In this document: positions 42,474-50,047 of the stretch, one piece after another
How positions within the stretch are numbered: the stretch's first letter is position 1
Layout: the number at the start of each line of letters is the position of its first letter
Assembly: GCF_020991475.1 (NCBI RefSeq)
Contig: NZ_JAJMPA010000002.1
Coordinates: forward strand, 496,001-560,000
Source: Pedobacter sp. MC2016-14
GTDB taxonomy: Bacteria > Bacteroidota > Bacteroidia > Sphingobacteriales > Sphingobacteriaceae
Direction of reading: 5' to 3'
Length of the DNA stretch: 64,000 nt
Program-made: the position numbers and the translations under genes
The notes under the pieces: model-generated
The model's database searches: none
The model's input: the letters and a program-made list of their open reading frames with translations, nothing else
Told to the model about the DNA's origin: nothing

Positions 42474-43703
42474 ATGAAAACACAGCAGGAGCGTACGCAA
42501 TTTACAGGATATCAGGTCATCGTGATCGTGATGTTGGCCATGACCCAGTTTACGGTGATACTGGATTTTATGATTATGTCGCCGCTAGGAGATATGCTCA
42601 TGAAGTCGCTCAACCTTAAGCCAGCTGCGTTTGGTATTGCGGTATCGGCTTATGCCTTTAGCGCGGGACTTTCTGGTTTACTCACCGCAGGCTTTGCCGA
42701 TAAATTTGACCGTAAAAAATTGCTGCTGTTTTTCTACACAGGATTCATCCTGGGCACAATTTTCTGCGGGCTTGTACATACCTATCCTTTATTGCTTGCT
42801 GCAAGAATCATTACAGGGCTTTTTGGCGGTGTAATTGGTTCTATTTCCATGGCCATTATTGCCGATATTTTCTCCCTGCAGCAACGGGGCCGTGTAATGG
42901 GCTTTGTACAGATGGGTTTCGGGGCCAGTCAGGTGCTTGGTGTACCTATTGGATTGGCCATTGCCAATATTTGGGGATGGGAAGCTCCTTTTTTAATGAC
43001 GGCAGCGCTGGCGGTCATTATTGCGGTATTCATTCTTTTCAAATTAAAACCTGTTACACAGCATCTTTTGGTGCAGCAAGACAAATCGGCTTTAAGCCAT
43101 TTATGGCATACAGTTGCCAAACGTAACTATCGCATTGGCTTCGCAGCTACGGCTTTACTATCTATCGGAGGTTTTATGCTGATGCCATTTGGCAGTGCCT
43201 TTGCCATCAATAACCTGGGGATAAGTACAAAACAACTGCCTACGCTTTTTATGGTATCTGGTATAAGTTCATTGGTGATCATGCCTTTAATTGGCCGCCT
43301 TAGTGATAAAATAAGCAAATTTAAAATCTTTACTTTTGCCACCATTTGGTTAATGATAGTTTGTGTATTGTATACCAATTTATCCCTAACCCCATTTTGG
43401 CTGGTGCTGATTTTTAATGTTTTAATGATGATGGGTATGCTCAGCAGAATGGTTCCTTCAACAGCTTTAACGAGTGCCGTACCAGATCTGGCAGATCGTG
43501 GCGCATTTATGAGCATCAATGCTTCGCTGCAACAAATTGCTGGCGGTGTGGGTGCTGCGGTTTCGGGAATGATTGTGGTACAGCAAACCAAAAACAGCCC
43601 TTTAGAACATTACAATATGGTAGGTTATGTCATCGTAGTCATCTCGGCATTGAGTATCTTTTTGCTTTACCGGGTAAGTCAAATTATCAATCAAAAACCA
43701 TGA
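42474..43703 (+). CDS. MFS transporter, sugar-efflux/drug-efflux like
   Basis: A 409-residue protein with twelve predicted helices. Motif A is TAGFADKFDRKKLLLFFYTG; the first helix includes MTQFTVILDFMIMSPLG, as in Bcr/AraJ-type efflux pumps. The substrate is unknown. The last four bases overlap the start of the OsmC gene (ATGA), so the two are translationally coupled. Pairing with OsmC suggests a role in oxidative or solvent stress, but that is inference. Confidence 0.87.
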   Translation: MKTQQERTQFTGYQVIVIVMLAMTQFTVILDFMIMSPLGDMLMKSLNLKPAAFGIAVSAYAFSAGLSGLLTAGFADKFDRKKLLLFFYTGFILGTIFCGLVHTYPLLLAARIITGLFGGVIGSISMAIIADIFSLQQRGRVMGFVQMGFGASQVLGVPIGLAIANIWGWEAPFLMTAALAVIIAVFILFKLKPVTQHLLVQQDKSALSHLWHTVAKRNYRIGFAATALLSIGGFMLMPFGSAFAINNLGISTKQLPTLFMVSGISSLVIMPLIGRLSDKISKFKIFTFATIWLMIVCVLYTNLSLTPFWLVLIFNVLMMMGMLSRMVPSTALTSAVPDLADRGAFMSINASLQQIAGGVGAAVSGMIVVQQTKNSPLEHYNMVGYVIVVISALSIFLLYRVSQIINQKP

Positions 43704-44167
43704 AACACCAGTATAAATTATCTATCCAGTGGACAGGGAATAAAGGCCGGGGCACCTCAGATTACAAATGTTACGACCGCAGTTATACCCTGCAAATTGA
43801 CAACAAAATTGATTTGGCGGGTTCAGCTGATCCAACTTTTCGGGGAGACAAGCATAAACACAATCCGGAAGACATGCTGCTGGCTGCCTTAAGTTCCTGT
43901 CATATGCTGTCTTTTTTGCATGTATGTGCAGTGGGCGGCGTAGTGGTGCTTGAATATACGGACCATGCTACGGGAGAGATGCTGACCAGTTCTGATGGTT
44001 CCGGTCATTTTACCTCTGTTACGTTAAACCCTGTAGTAGTGGTAGCAGAGGCATCCATGCTCCGAAAATTGGAGGCCTATCATGAAAAAGCAAATCAACT
44101 ATGCTTTATTGCCAATTCGGTCAATTTTCCTGTACATCATCATGGTATTGCTACAGCCTTAGCTTAG
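43700..44167 (+). CDS. OsmC family peroxidase-like protein
   Basis: A 155-residue protein of the OsmC/Ohr family, which reduces organic hydroperoxides with a pair of cysteines. The two cysteines are C67 in LAALSSCHMLSFL and C135 in KANQLCFIAN. The start overlaps the MFS stop (ATGA). The SAD.TFRGDKHKHNPEDMLL stretch matches the OsmC-like group (not Ohr). The physiological substrate is unknown. Confidence 0.9.
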   Translation: MKHQYKLSIQWTGNKGRGTSDYKCYDRSYTLQIDNKIDLAGSADPTFRGDKHKHNPEDMLLAALSSCHMLSFLHVCAVGGVVVLEYTDHATGEMLTSSDGSGHFTSVTLNPVVVVAEASMLRKLEAYHEKANQLCFIANSVNFPVHHHGIATALA

Positions 44168-44215
44168 GCAATAGCATTATTCTCCACAGCACAGCGGTAA
44201 TCAAAACTGAATTTC

Positions 44216-44223
44216 TATCTTTG
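44216..44223 (+). promoter_or_regulatory. -7 promoter element of the 192-aa protein gene
   Basis: TATCTTTG, full match, ending 15 bases before the ATG at 44239. Confidence 0.6.
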
Positions 44224-44238
44224 CAAAAATCATAAAAA

Positions 44239-44817
44239 ATGAGTCAAATTGAACAATATCCAGTGTTGGAATACACTGTTAATCTGCTTAGCAAAGCAAT
44301 TGTAGATTCCAAAACTGAAAAGAAATCTGAAAGTGTTTCTGTAATCAAAGATGGCAACAGCATTATTCAGCTAGAGCATGTTGCTGAAGGCGATAATGTT
44401 ACCCTTATGATCAGCGATAAAAATGAAATCCTGCTGAGTGAAGATTTGTTGGAAGAGTTGCAGGATATTTCTGCCCCTGCCAGCGCAAGCGCAGAACTTA
44501 AAGCAGCTTTACAATCTTTGGTTATCGTGGTTAACGAATTGACCATTGAAACCAAGTTTATATTTCAGGCGGTTAAAGAATCTTTTGATACTTTAAGCAC
44601 CAGTTATGAATTTATTAAAACCACTGCTAAGCATGCCAATGGCTTCAGTGCAAATTTCAAGTTTGGAGACCATAAATTTGAAGTAGTGGTTGTAAACGGA
44701 GCAGGCGAAGTTACTGTTGAAGCCAACTGTGATGGTGTTAAAGATCAAAAAGTAGCTGAAACGATTAAAGGAGACGTTGCGAAGGTAGCGTCAGCCTTGA
44801 ATAAATTGTTTAAATAA
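44239..44817 (+). CDS. Acidic protein of unknown function (192 aa)
   Basis: I do not recognise the family. The protein is acidic and helical with no signal peptide and no membrane helix. The N-terminal 80 residues include YTVNLLSKAIVDSKTEKKSE, and a long amphipathic helix covers about 95-140 (LKAALQSLVIVVNELTIETK). The last part has alternating beta strands (FKFGDHKFEVVVVNGAGEV) and a helix rich in Lys and Val. It stands alone on its own strong -7 element. A perfect hairpin (44853-44886) lies 35 bases after the stop but lacks a T-run. Confidence 0.65.
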   Translation: MSQIEQYPVLEYTVNLLSKAIVDSKTEKKSESVSVIKDGNSIIQLEHVAEGDNVTLMISDKNEILLSEDLLEELQDISAPASASAELKAALQSLVIVVNELTIETKFIFQAVKESFDTLSTSYEFIKTTAKHANGFSANFKFGDHKFEVVVVNGAGEVTVEANCDGVKDQKVAETIKGDVAKVASALNKLFK

Positions 44818-44852
44818 GGCGGTTTTTCACTTTATCTAATTTTAGAAAATAT

Positions 44853-44886
44853 CTGCAAGAAGGGGCTATTTTTTCCCTTCTTGCAG
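44853..44886. repeat. Perfect inverted repeat, 12-base arms
   Basis: CTGCAAGAAGGG and CCCTTCTTGCAG flank a ten-base loop. No T-run follows on either strand, but the T's within the loop are notable. It may be a processing signal or an mRNA 3' end structure. Confidence 0.55.
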
Positions 44887-44960
44887 GTGCTGGCAATATA
44901 CTTCCTTATTCAGTAGCTTAAATGCTGATTGTTCTGAACTTTTATTTTTTTTACAGAAGA

Positions 44961-44990
44961 TTGTAAATTATAATAAATTTTATACATTTG
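44961..44990 (+). promoter_or_regulatory. Full -33/-7 promoter without a following gene
   Basis: TTG (44961-44963), 19 bases, TACATTTG (44983-44990): both consensus elements with the standard spacing. The next long reading frame on the plus strand is far away, but a terminator follows within 60 bases. Confidence 0.6.
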
Positions 44991-44994
44991 TAAT

Positions 44995-45048
44995 GAGAGC
45001 GTTAATTTAGATTGCGGGTACCGACTGATGTTTGTGCCCGCTTTTTTA
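44995..45048 (+). ncRNA. Candidate small RNA of about 55 nt
   Basis: Predicted from a consensus promoter (44961-44990) followed by a terminator (45014-45047), with no open frame of more than five codons between them (ATG at 44993 runs MRALI then stop). The start of transcription is assumed to be 4-7 bases after the -7 element. No known RNA family is recognised. Confidence 0.4.
45014..45047 (+). terminator. Terminator with no plus-strand gene directly upstream
   Basis: Stem GCGGGTAC / GTGCCCGC (one wobble), 12-base loop, then TTTTTT on the plus strand. It lies about 200 bases after the nearest plus-strand stop, so it more likely ends the candidate small RNA. Confidence 0.7.
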
Positions 45049-45052
45049 TGCC

Positions 45053-45898
45053 TTATATTTCCTTAGAAATCACCATCCAGTCATCAGAACCACTACCTTT
45101 ATCAATCCAGGTGTCCATAACTTCGGCAATTGACGGAGTTGTGATTAGGGTTTGACCGCCAGCTTTAGCAGTATCTATCATAAGGCCTGCATCTTTACGG
45201 GCCATGGTCAGCTCCCAGGAAGGATTACTAAAATCACCAGCACTCATTTTTTTTATCCTGCCTGTTAAAGAAGTAGCAGGGTTCCATTCACTGAATAAGC
45301 TAATGACATCTTCAGGAGAAATATTGGATGCTTTTGCCAGTTGAAGGCTATCTGAAAGGCCTGCCGTTACAGCCAGGATAAAAAGGTTGCCGAGTAGCTT
45401 AATACCAGCTGCTTTTCCTTCCATCTCTCCAAAATCCATTACTTTCCCTGTCATTTTTGATAATTCTGGTTTTACAGTGGCAATAAACTCTTGGTCGCCA
45501 GATACGAGCATAACTCCAGAACTTTCCAACGCATTTATGGGGCCCATAAATACAGGTGCATGTAAATACCGGAAGCCGGCATCTTTCCAATGTTTTGTTC
45601 GCTTAATTGCGCCTTCTGCTGAAGTGGTACTGTGATCTATAATTATGGCTCCAGGTTTAAATCCGGCGGCAGCTTTTGCCAATACCTCATCCACGGCAGC
45701 ATCATCCTTAAGTGTAAGGTGGATGATATCTGCTCCTTCTACAGCTTTTGCTGCTTCTTCAAATGCTTTGGCACCATCCGCTTCTAATACCAGCGCTTTT
45801 TCTGCTGTTCTGTTCCAAACCTGTACCTGCTCTCCTTTGGCCAGCATTGCTTTTACAAAGTTTGAACCCAATAATCCGATCCCTAAAAATGCTTTCAT
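45053..45898 (-). CDS. NAD(P)-dependent beta-hydroxyacid dehydrogenase family oxidoreductase
   Basis: A 281-residue enzyme of the 3-hydroxyisobutyrate/6-phosphogluconate dehydrogenase superfamily. The Rossmann fingerprint is FLGIGLLGSNFVKAML (about 4-19), the substrate block APVFMGP with HSTTSAEG, and the catalytic-lysine region GIKLLGNLFILA (K about 173). Members reduce glyoxylate, succinic semialdehyde or imines; which one this is cannot be read. No operon partner is adjacent. Confidence 0.85.
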   Translation of the reverse strand: MKAFLGIGLLGSNFVKAMLAKGEQVQVWNRTAEKALVLEADGAKAFEEAAKAVEGADIIHLTLKDDAAVDEVLAKAAAGFKPGAIIIDHSTTSAEGAIKRTKHWKDAGFRYLHAPVFMGPINALESSGVMLVSGDQEFIATVKPELSKMTGKVMDFGEMEGKAAGIKLLGNLFILAVTAGLSDSLQLAKASNISPEDVISLFSEWNPATSLTGRIKKMSAGDFSNPSWELTMARKDAGLMIDTAKAGGQTLITTPSIAEVMDTWIDKGSGSDDWMVISKEI

Positions 45899-45992
45899 CT
45901 TCTATGTTTTATTTGTATTATAGTATAACAACGGTTTGAGGCCATATGTTGATACAATTTAGTTGAAGTTATTTAAGCTATTTATTATTATT

Positions 45993-46571
45993 TCATAAAA
46001 TATTATTGAGTTTAATGTGTTGAAGAAGCATTATGGTTTTACCATCCCTAATCTGGCCATCTCCAATCATTTGCATCGCTTTTTCAATATCCAGTTCCAG
46101 CACCTCAATATTTTCTTCTTCATCTTCCAGCCCGCCACCTTCATTTACCTTCATTTCTTTTGCGTATTCGGCAATAAAAAAGTATAAAATTTCGGTTACC
46201 GAACCTGGTGACATGTAAGCTTCAAATACTTTTTTTACTTCTGTGATTTTGTATCCGGTTTCTTCTTCTGTTTCACGTCTGATGCAGTCCTCTGCATTGT
46301 CCCTGTCCAACAGACCGGCGCATGTCTCTATCAGCATTCCTGTTTCATTGCCGTTAACAAAGGTTGGGAGGCGGAACTGCTTTGTAAGAATTACCGTTTT
46401 TTGTACTCTATTAAAGAGCAGGATTGTTGCTCCGTTCCCTCTGTCGTAGACTTCTCGGCTCTGGGTTATTTTTGCGCCATTCTTTTTAGTGAACTCGTAG
46501 GTTATCTTTCTAAGTACATACCAATTGTCCGATAGGAGTTGGGTATCTATAACTTTTATATTATCAATCAT
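45993..46571 (-). CDS. nudK: Nudix hydrolase, GDP-mannose pyrophosphatase NudK type
   Basis: A 192-residue Nudix enzyme that hydrolyses GDP-mannose in E. coli. The NudK-specific block [18 protein letters not shown] leads into RETEEETGY, the Nudix box end; the later [19 protein letters not shown] and [18 protein letters not shown] match NudK closely. The length equals E. coli NudK. A TAAATTTG element 36 bases upstream gives it its own promoter. GDP-mannose turnover may connect to mannose glycan metabolism elsewhere in the window, but there is no direct link. Confidence 0.9.
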   Translation of the reverse strand: MIDNIKVIDTQLLSDNWYVLRKITYEFTKKNGAKITQSREVYDRGNGATILLFNRVQKTVILTKQFRLPTFVNGNETGMLIETCAGLLDRDNAEDCIRRETEEETGYKITEVKKVFEAYMSPGSVTEILYFFIAEYAKEMKVNEGGGLEDEEENIEVLELDIEKAMQMIGDGQIRDGKTIMLLQHIKLNNIL

Positions 46572-46607
46572 GTAGCAGAATATTGTAAGTAAGTAATCTT
46601 TGGATTA

Positions 46608-46615
46608 CAAATTTA
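46608..46615 (-). promoter_or_regulatory. -7 promoter element of nudK
   Basis: The minus strand reads TAAATTTG, a full match, ending 36 bases before the ATG at 46571. Confidence 0.45.
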
Positions 46616-46623
46616 GGCTATTT

Positions 46624-47034
46624 TCAAAATTGACTAACGGCGATAGCATCAATTTCTACCTTCATGCCATCAATTGCCAGGCAGGGTACAGGAATCAGTG
46701 TGCTTGCTGGATAAGGTACAACTTTCCAGATTTTCTTTAACTCTTCGTTATAAATTTGTAGTTTTTCCAGGCTGTGGTCGACAATAAGAATGGTGAATTT
46801 GGCAACGTTTTCTGGTTTTAGGCCATTAGAATTGAGGATTGTTGTGATGTTTTGGAGTGCGAATTTTACTTGCGTCCTAAAGTCGGAACTCAGCTTGTGG
46901 TTTTTATCTTCTGCTCCACTTTGACCAGAAATAAAAAATAGCGTACTATTTTCTGGTACAATTGCAGTGTGACTGAACCCATATGGAGTTGGGTCAAAAA
47001 GGTTTTTATCATTAGTAAGATGAAATTTTCTCAT
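46624..47034 (-). CDS. RidA/YjgF family protein
   Basis: A 136-residue YjgF-fold protein; RidA members hydrolyse reactive enamine/imine intermediates. It has the beta-strand pattern FFISGQSGAED, VKFALQNITTILNSNGLKPENV and a VDHSLEKL stretch. The catalytic arginine of true RidA (usually RACV or RxxV near the end) is replaced by an IPVPCLAIDGMKVEIDAIAV ending, with no arginine at that place, so it is probably a divergent paralogue without standard deaminase activity. It lies 79 bases behind the Crp-like regulator on the same strand. Confidence 0.82.
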   Translation of the reverse strand: MRKFHLTNDKNLFDPTPYGFSHTAIVPENSTLFFISGQSGAEDKNHKLSSDFRTQVKFALQNITTILNSNGLKPENVAKFTILIVDHSLEKLQIYNEELKKIWKVVPYPASTLIPVPCLAIDGMKVEIDAIAVSQF

Positions 47035-47113
47035 TGGTAATTTTTATTTTGATGCAAAGCTAGTGTCGCACTAAATAAAAAACGTTTACATATGTTGATC
47101 CTTTCCAGGTTTT

Positions 47114-47683
47114 TTAACCTTCTTCCTTCCTGATTCTACTTAACTGCGTTGGTGTAATACCCAGATAGGAGGCAATTTGATGTAATTTCAATCTATTGAA
47201 TAAAGCCTGATTTGCTTTAAGTGAGTGATAACGTTCTTTAGCGGTTTGCCATTTTAAATCAATTTCCATCTGTTCTTTTTTGATTACCCAATTATGTTCA
47301 AGGTATTTCAGATAAGCAAGTGCCAAGTCGTGGTATTTTTCGATAAGTTGTCTGAATGCTCTTGCCGGAAATATAACGAGTGCTGATTCTTCTAAAGCGG
47401 TAATGGTAAAATTGCTTGGTTGGCCATTTATAATCGAAGCGGTTGAAGCAACAAAACTATTTTCTTCAAAAAAGATCTTGTAAATAATATTTCCCGCATC
47501 ATCGGAGGTATGGTAACCGAGCAGTCCGCTATGGACAAAATAATAATGCCTTGCAGATTCCCCGGCCTTCAAAATATCCTCATTCTTTAAAAACTTTTCA
47601 AGTTTGCAGATCTTGAGCAATTCAACCTTCGTTTGTTCCGCTAGAGGATGATAAAAAGAAATATTTTCAATCAGACTATTCAT
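47114..47683 (-). CDS. Crp/Fnr family transcriptional regulator
   Basis: A 189-residue protein with an N-terminal cyclic-nucleotide-binding-like beta roll (about 15-120, ILKAGESARHYYFVHSGLLG) and a C-terminal winged helix (KLHQIASYLGITPTQLSRIR). The phosphate-binding cassette residues of true cAMP receptors (RxS) are not present, so the ligand is unknown, as in most Bacteroidetes members. It may regulate the RidA gene that follows 79 bases downstream, a pairing often seen in the phylum. Confidence 0.85.
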   Translation of the reverse strand: MNSLIENISFYHPLAEQTKVELLKICKLEKFLKNEDILKAGESARHYYFVHSGLLGYHTSDDAGNIIYKIFFEENSFVASTASIINGQPSNFTITALEESALVIFPARAFRQLIEKYHDLALAYLKYLEHNWVIKKEQMEIDLKWQTAKERYHSLKANQALFNRLKLHQIASYLGITPTQLSRIRKEEG

Positions 47684-47710
47684 TGGTAGGTAAAGTTATA
47701 AAGTAACTAC

Positions 47711-47750
47711 AAAAAACGGGAACTTCTATACCGGACTGTTCCCGTTTTTT
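47711..47750. terminator. Terminator-like hairpin between divergent genes
   Basis: Thirteen-base perfect stem AAAAAACGGGAAC / GTTCCCGTTTTTT, loop of 14, with A- and T-tracts on both sides. Oddly it lies between two gene starts (47683 minus, 47804 plus), where no terminator is needed. Confidence 0.6.
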
Positions 47751-47803
47751 AATGATGAAAACTAATACAGTACAATTATGTTTAGGAAGTATAACTTTAG
47801 CTT

Positions 47804-48370
47804 ATGAAGAATGTACTTTGTTTACTTGTCTATATCTTTTCTATAATCATGTTGCAAAGTGCTTGTGTAAGTCTTAAAATACCTAGGCGTAATGATTTAG
47901 TGCCATTACAAGCACCCATGTTGATTGGTAAATATCCTGCCATAATTGAAAGAAAGTTAACTTTATATTCTGGTAAAGATACCTTACTGCCAACAATCAT
48001 CTGGTATCATTTTAAAAACTCCCCGGGTAAAGATTCGGCTGAACTGGCTCAGGCTACACATATGGAATTGATACTTAAGGACGCGAAACATATAAGTTCT
48101 ACACTATACAAAGATGATGTGGCCTTAAAAACAGATGTCATAAGAGGTCGCCTGAAAAAGGGATATTTTAGGAAAAAACATCAGCTGTCTCTAAGTGGGA
48201 TACCTCCGTTTTATTGGTCTATATCTTCTAATAAAATGCAATTGGGACTAGGTAAGGAGCATCAGCTGTTTATTGACCATGCCGATGAAACGAATGGCAG
48301 TATTCTGATCATAGTTGCGGGAACTCCTGGTATAACCAGCAGCTTAAGCGTTCCGCGCTATGTAAAATAG
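47804..48370 (+). CDS. Hypothetical lipoprotein
   Basis: A 188-residue precursor with a signal peptide and lipobox LQSAC (C21). The mature part is basic and beta-rich (IIERKLTLYSGKDTLLPTII, SILIIVAGTPGITSSL). I do not recognise a family. A near-consensus -7 element, TAACTTTA (47792-47799), ends 4 bases before the ATG. It ends in a strong bidirectional terminator. Confidence 0.7.
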   Translation: MKNVLCLLVYIFSIIMLQSACVSLKIPRRNDLVPLQAPMLIGKYPAIIERKLTLYSGKDTLLPTIIWYHFKNSPGKDSAELAQATHMELILKDAKHISSTLYKDDVALKTDVIRGRLKKGYFRKKHQLSLSGIPPFYWSISSNKMQLGLGKEHQLFIDHADETNGSILIIVAGTPGITSSLSVPRYVK

Positions 48371-48379
48371 ATTTTACCG

Positions 48380-48429
48380 CATAAAAAAGGAGCCCCAAAA
48401 TCATTTGATTTCAGGGCTCCTTTTTTATG
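48380..48429. terminator. Bidirectional terminator between convergent genes
   Basis: Outer stem CATAAAAAAGGAGCCC / GGGCTCCTTTTTTATG, with an inner AAATCA / TGATTT pairing. T-runs on both strands. Confidence 0.85.
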
Positions 48430-48443
48430 GAAAATTTAATGTA

Positions 48444-49067
48444 TTATTTCAATTGGAAAAGCAGTCCGGCATTGAAACCTGACCTGCTGTTTTTAAAGCT
48501 TTGATCAACGTCATTCTGTTTAAATACATCTGTGAAGCCTTCTTGTCCATCAAGTTCTAGAATGATTTTAACACGGTTGGCAACAGGAAGTTTAACACCT
48601 ATTCCGTAACCTAAACCAATGTCTGTATTATGTGTATATGGTTTAAGGTCATTGCTAAAGCGACTATCCTTTGAACTTAGTAGAATGCCGGCATAAGGTC
48701 CAAAGTGAAGATACCAGTTTCTTTTACGACCAAAATGCCAGTTTGCCATCAATGGTATACTCAGGTAATCAATGTTGAAATTGGTTTTAAACTCCTGACC
48801 GCTGTCAGTATCTCTGACGAAGCCATCAGCCCAGCCTTTTTGGTCATAAGTTAATTTGGTTTTAATACTCCATCTGTCAGAGAAGAAATAGTCGGCAATA
48901 ACACCAGCGTTAAAACCACTTCTATAACTGCTGTTTGTATTTGTACCACTAGTTACGGTAGCCGCGTTATAACCTACGTTGAACCCGAATTCAAAACTGC
49001 CTTTTTCTTGAGAAAGAGCGTTAAAATAACATACTACTGCAAGTAGTACCAAGCTTAATTTTTTCAT
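48444..49067 (-). CDS. Outer membrane beta-barrel protein (PorT-like)
   Basis: A 207-residue protein with signal peptide (about 1-20, LSLVLLAVVCYFNALSQ) and about eight amphipathic strands (GSFEFGFNVGYNAATVT, WSIKTKLTYDQKGW, YLSIPLMANWHFGRKRNWYLHFGPYAGILLS). It resembles the outer-membrane-protein-beta-barrel (PorT) family. Function is unknown. Confidence 0.82.
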   Translation of the reverse strand: MKKLSLVLLAVVCYFNALSQEKGSFEFGFNVGYNAATVTSGTNTNSSYRSGFNAGVIADYFFSDRWSIKTKLTYDQKGWADGFVRDTDSGQEFKTNFNIDYLSIPLMANWHFGRKRNWYLHFGPYAGILLSSKDSRFSNDLKPYTHNTDIGLGYGIGVKLPVANRVKIILELDGQEGFTDVFKQNDVDQSFKNSRSGFNAGLLFQLK

Positions 49068-49141
49068 ATATTTTCGTTAAAAGATTTCACGAAAATATAC
49101 ATAGTTTTTAAGAATACATAAAGAGAATTGAAGTAGCAATA

Positions 49142-49366
49142 TTAATAATCAAAGTCTTCCCGATCTGTGTTTAAGCTAAGATCATCCTCTGTATCATGAT
49201 TTAAATCTAGATCATCATTTTCTACCTCATTATCCTCTTGATCAGGATCTGGAAGCTCATCTCCGTCGGGAAGACCATCTTCTGTACTTCGATCTTCCAG
49301 CGCGTTTTCATCCCGTAGTTTATCTTCTTCTTTTGGATCTTTTGATGGTTCAAATTGATGTTTCAT
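49142..49366 (-). CDS. Small highly acidic protein
   Basis: From the ATG at 49366 the product has 74 residues beginning MKHQFEPSKDPKEEDKLRDE, very rich in Asp and Glu (PDGDELPDPDQEDNEVEND) with no hydrophobic core, so probably intrinsically disordered. A longer frame starting at 49447 adds a Phe/Tyr/Arg-rich stretch that looks unlike coding sequence. No family recognised. The composition is real but function is unknown. Confidence 0.5.
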   Translation of the reverse strand: MKHQFEPSKDPKEEDKLRDENALEDRSTEDGLPDGDELPDPDQEDNEVENDDLDLNHDTEDDLSLNTDREDFDY

Positions 49367-49568
49367 ATAAATAGGATTTGTGAAAGATTTATGAGTATAA
49401 CGTCTTTGAATAAAATATGTTTGTAGTTGACAAAACTTACTAAACAATAAATTGTAAAACCTGATTGTTTAGGCGCTATTTTTGTTTAGGTTTATAAATG
49501 GAGTCCAGAGACCATTGAAAACGGGGCAGAAGCTGTGCCTTAACAGTCAAATCTAAATTAATTAAATT

Positions 49569-50003
49569 ATGGAGTGGTATTTAAAAGTGCTTAAAAGTTA
49601 TGGTGATTTCCGCACCAGATCAAGAAGGAAAGAATTTTGGATGTTTGTGTTATTTCAACTTATAGCGTTAATAATTACTAGTATTATTGACAATGTATTA
49701 GGTACGACTTTTAAAATGGACACTGGCTTTGGGGTTCAAAGTCTTCCGTATGGATATGTATACATGTTGTATGCTTTAGTGACACTTGTACCAGGCATTG
49801 CGGTTACAGTTAGACGTCTTCATGATGTAGGCAAATCTGGCTGGTTCTATTTTATTGCACTTATACCTATTGTTGGTGGGATTTGGCTACTTGTGTTGTT
49901 ATGTACAGATAGCGAGATTATGGAGAATAAATGGGGACCAAATCCCAAAGGAGATATTTTAAATCCCGATCATTTTGGAACGAATGAAGTTCAAAATTTC
50001 TAA
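49569..50003 (+). CDS. DUF805 family inner membrane protein
   Basis: A 144-residue membrane protein with about four hydrophobic helices (LFQLIALIITSIIDNVLG, GYVYMLYALVTLVPGIAV, SGWFYFIALIPIVGGIWLL). The family motifs are SYGDFRTRSRRKEFWMFVLF near the N-terminus and VRRLHDVGKSGWFYF after helix 3. YhaH/YhaI of E. coli belong to it; the function is unknown. The gene is closed by a perfect 16-base hairpin. Confidence 0.88.
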   Translation: MEWYLKVLKSYGDFRTRSRRKEFWMFVLFQLIALIITSIIDNVLGTTFKMDTGFGVQSLPYGYVYMLYALVTLVPGIAVTVRRLHDVGKSGWFYFIALIPIVGGIWLLVLLCTDSEIMENKWGPNPKGDILNPDHFGTNEVQNF

Positions 50004-50011
50004 ATATAAAT

Positions 50012-50047
50012 AAATTAAAGAGGCCACATACGTGGCCTCTTTAATTT
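50012..50047. terminator. Bidirectional terminator between convergent genes
   Basis: Perfect 16-base stem AAATTAAAGAGGCCAC / GTGGCCTCTTTAATTT with loop ATAC. It ends at the stop codon of the convergent NUMOD1-repeat gene. Confidence 0.85.

Noticed and set aside
49367-49447. Upstream extension of the small acidic protein
   Set aside because: The added residues are unlike the acidic body and there is a good ATG at 49366.
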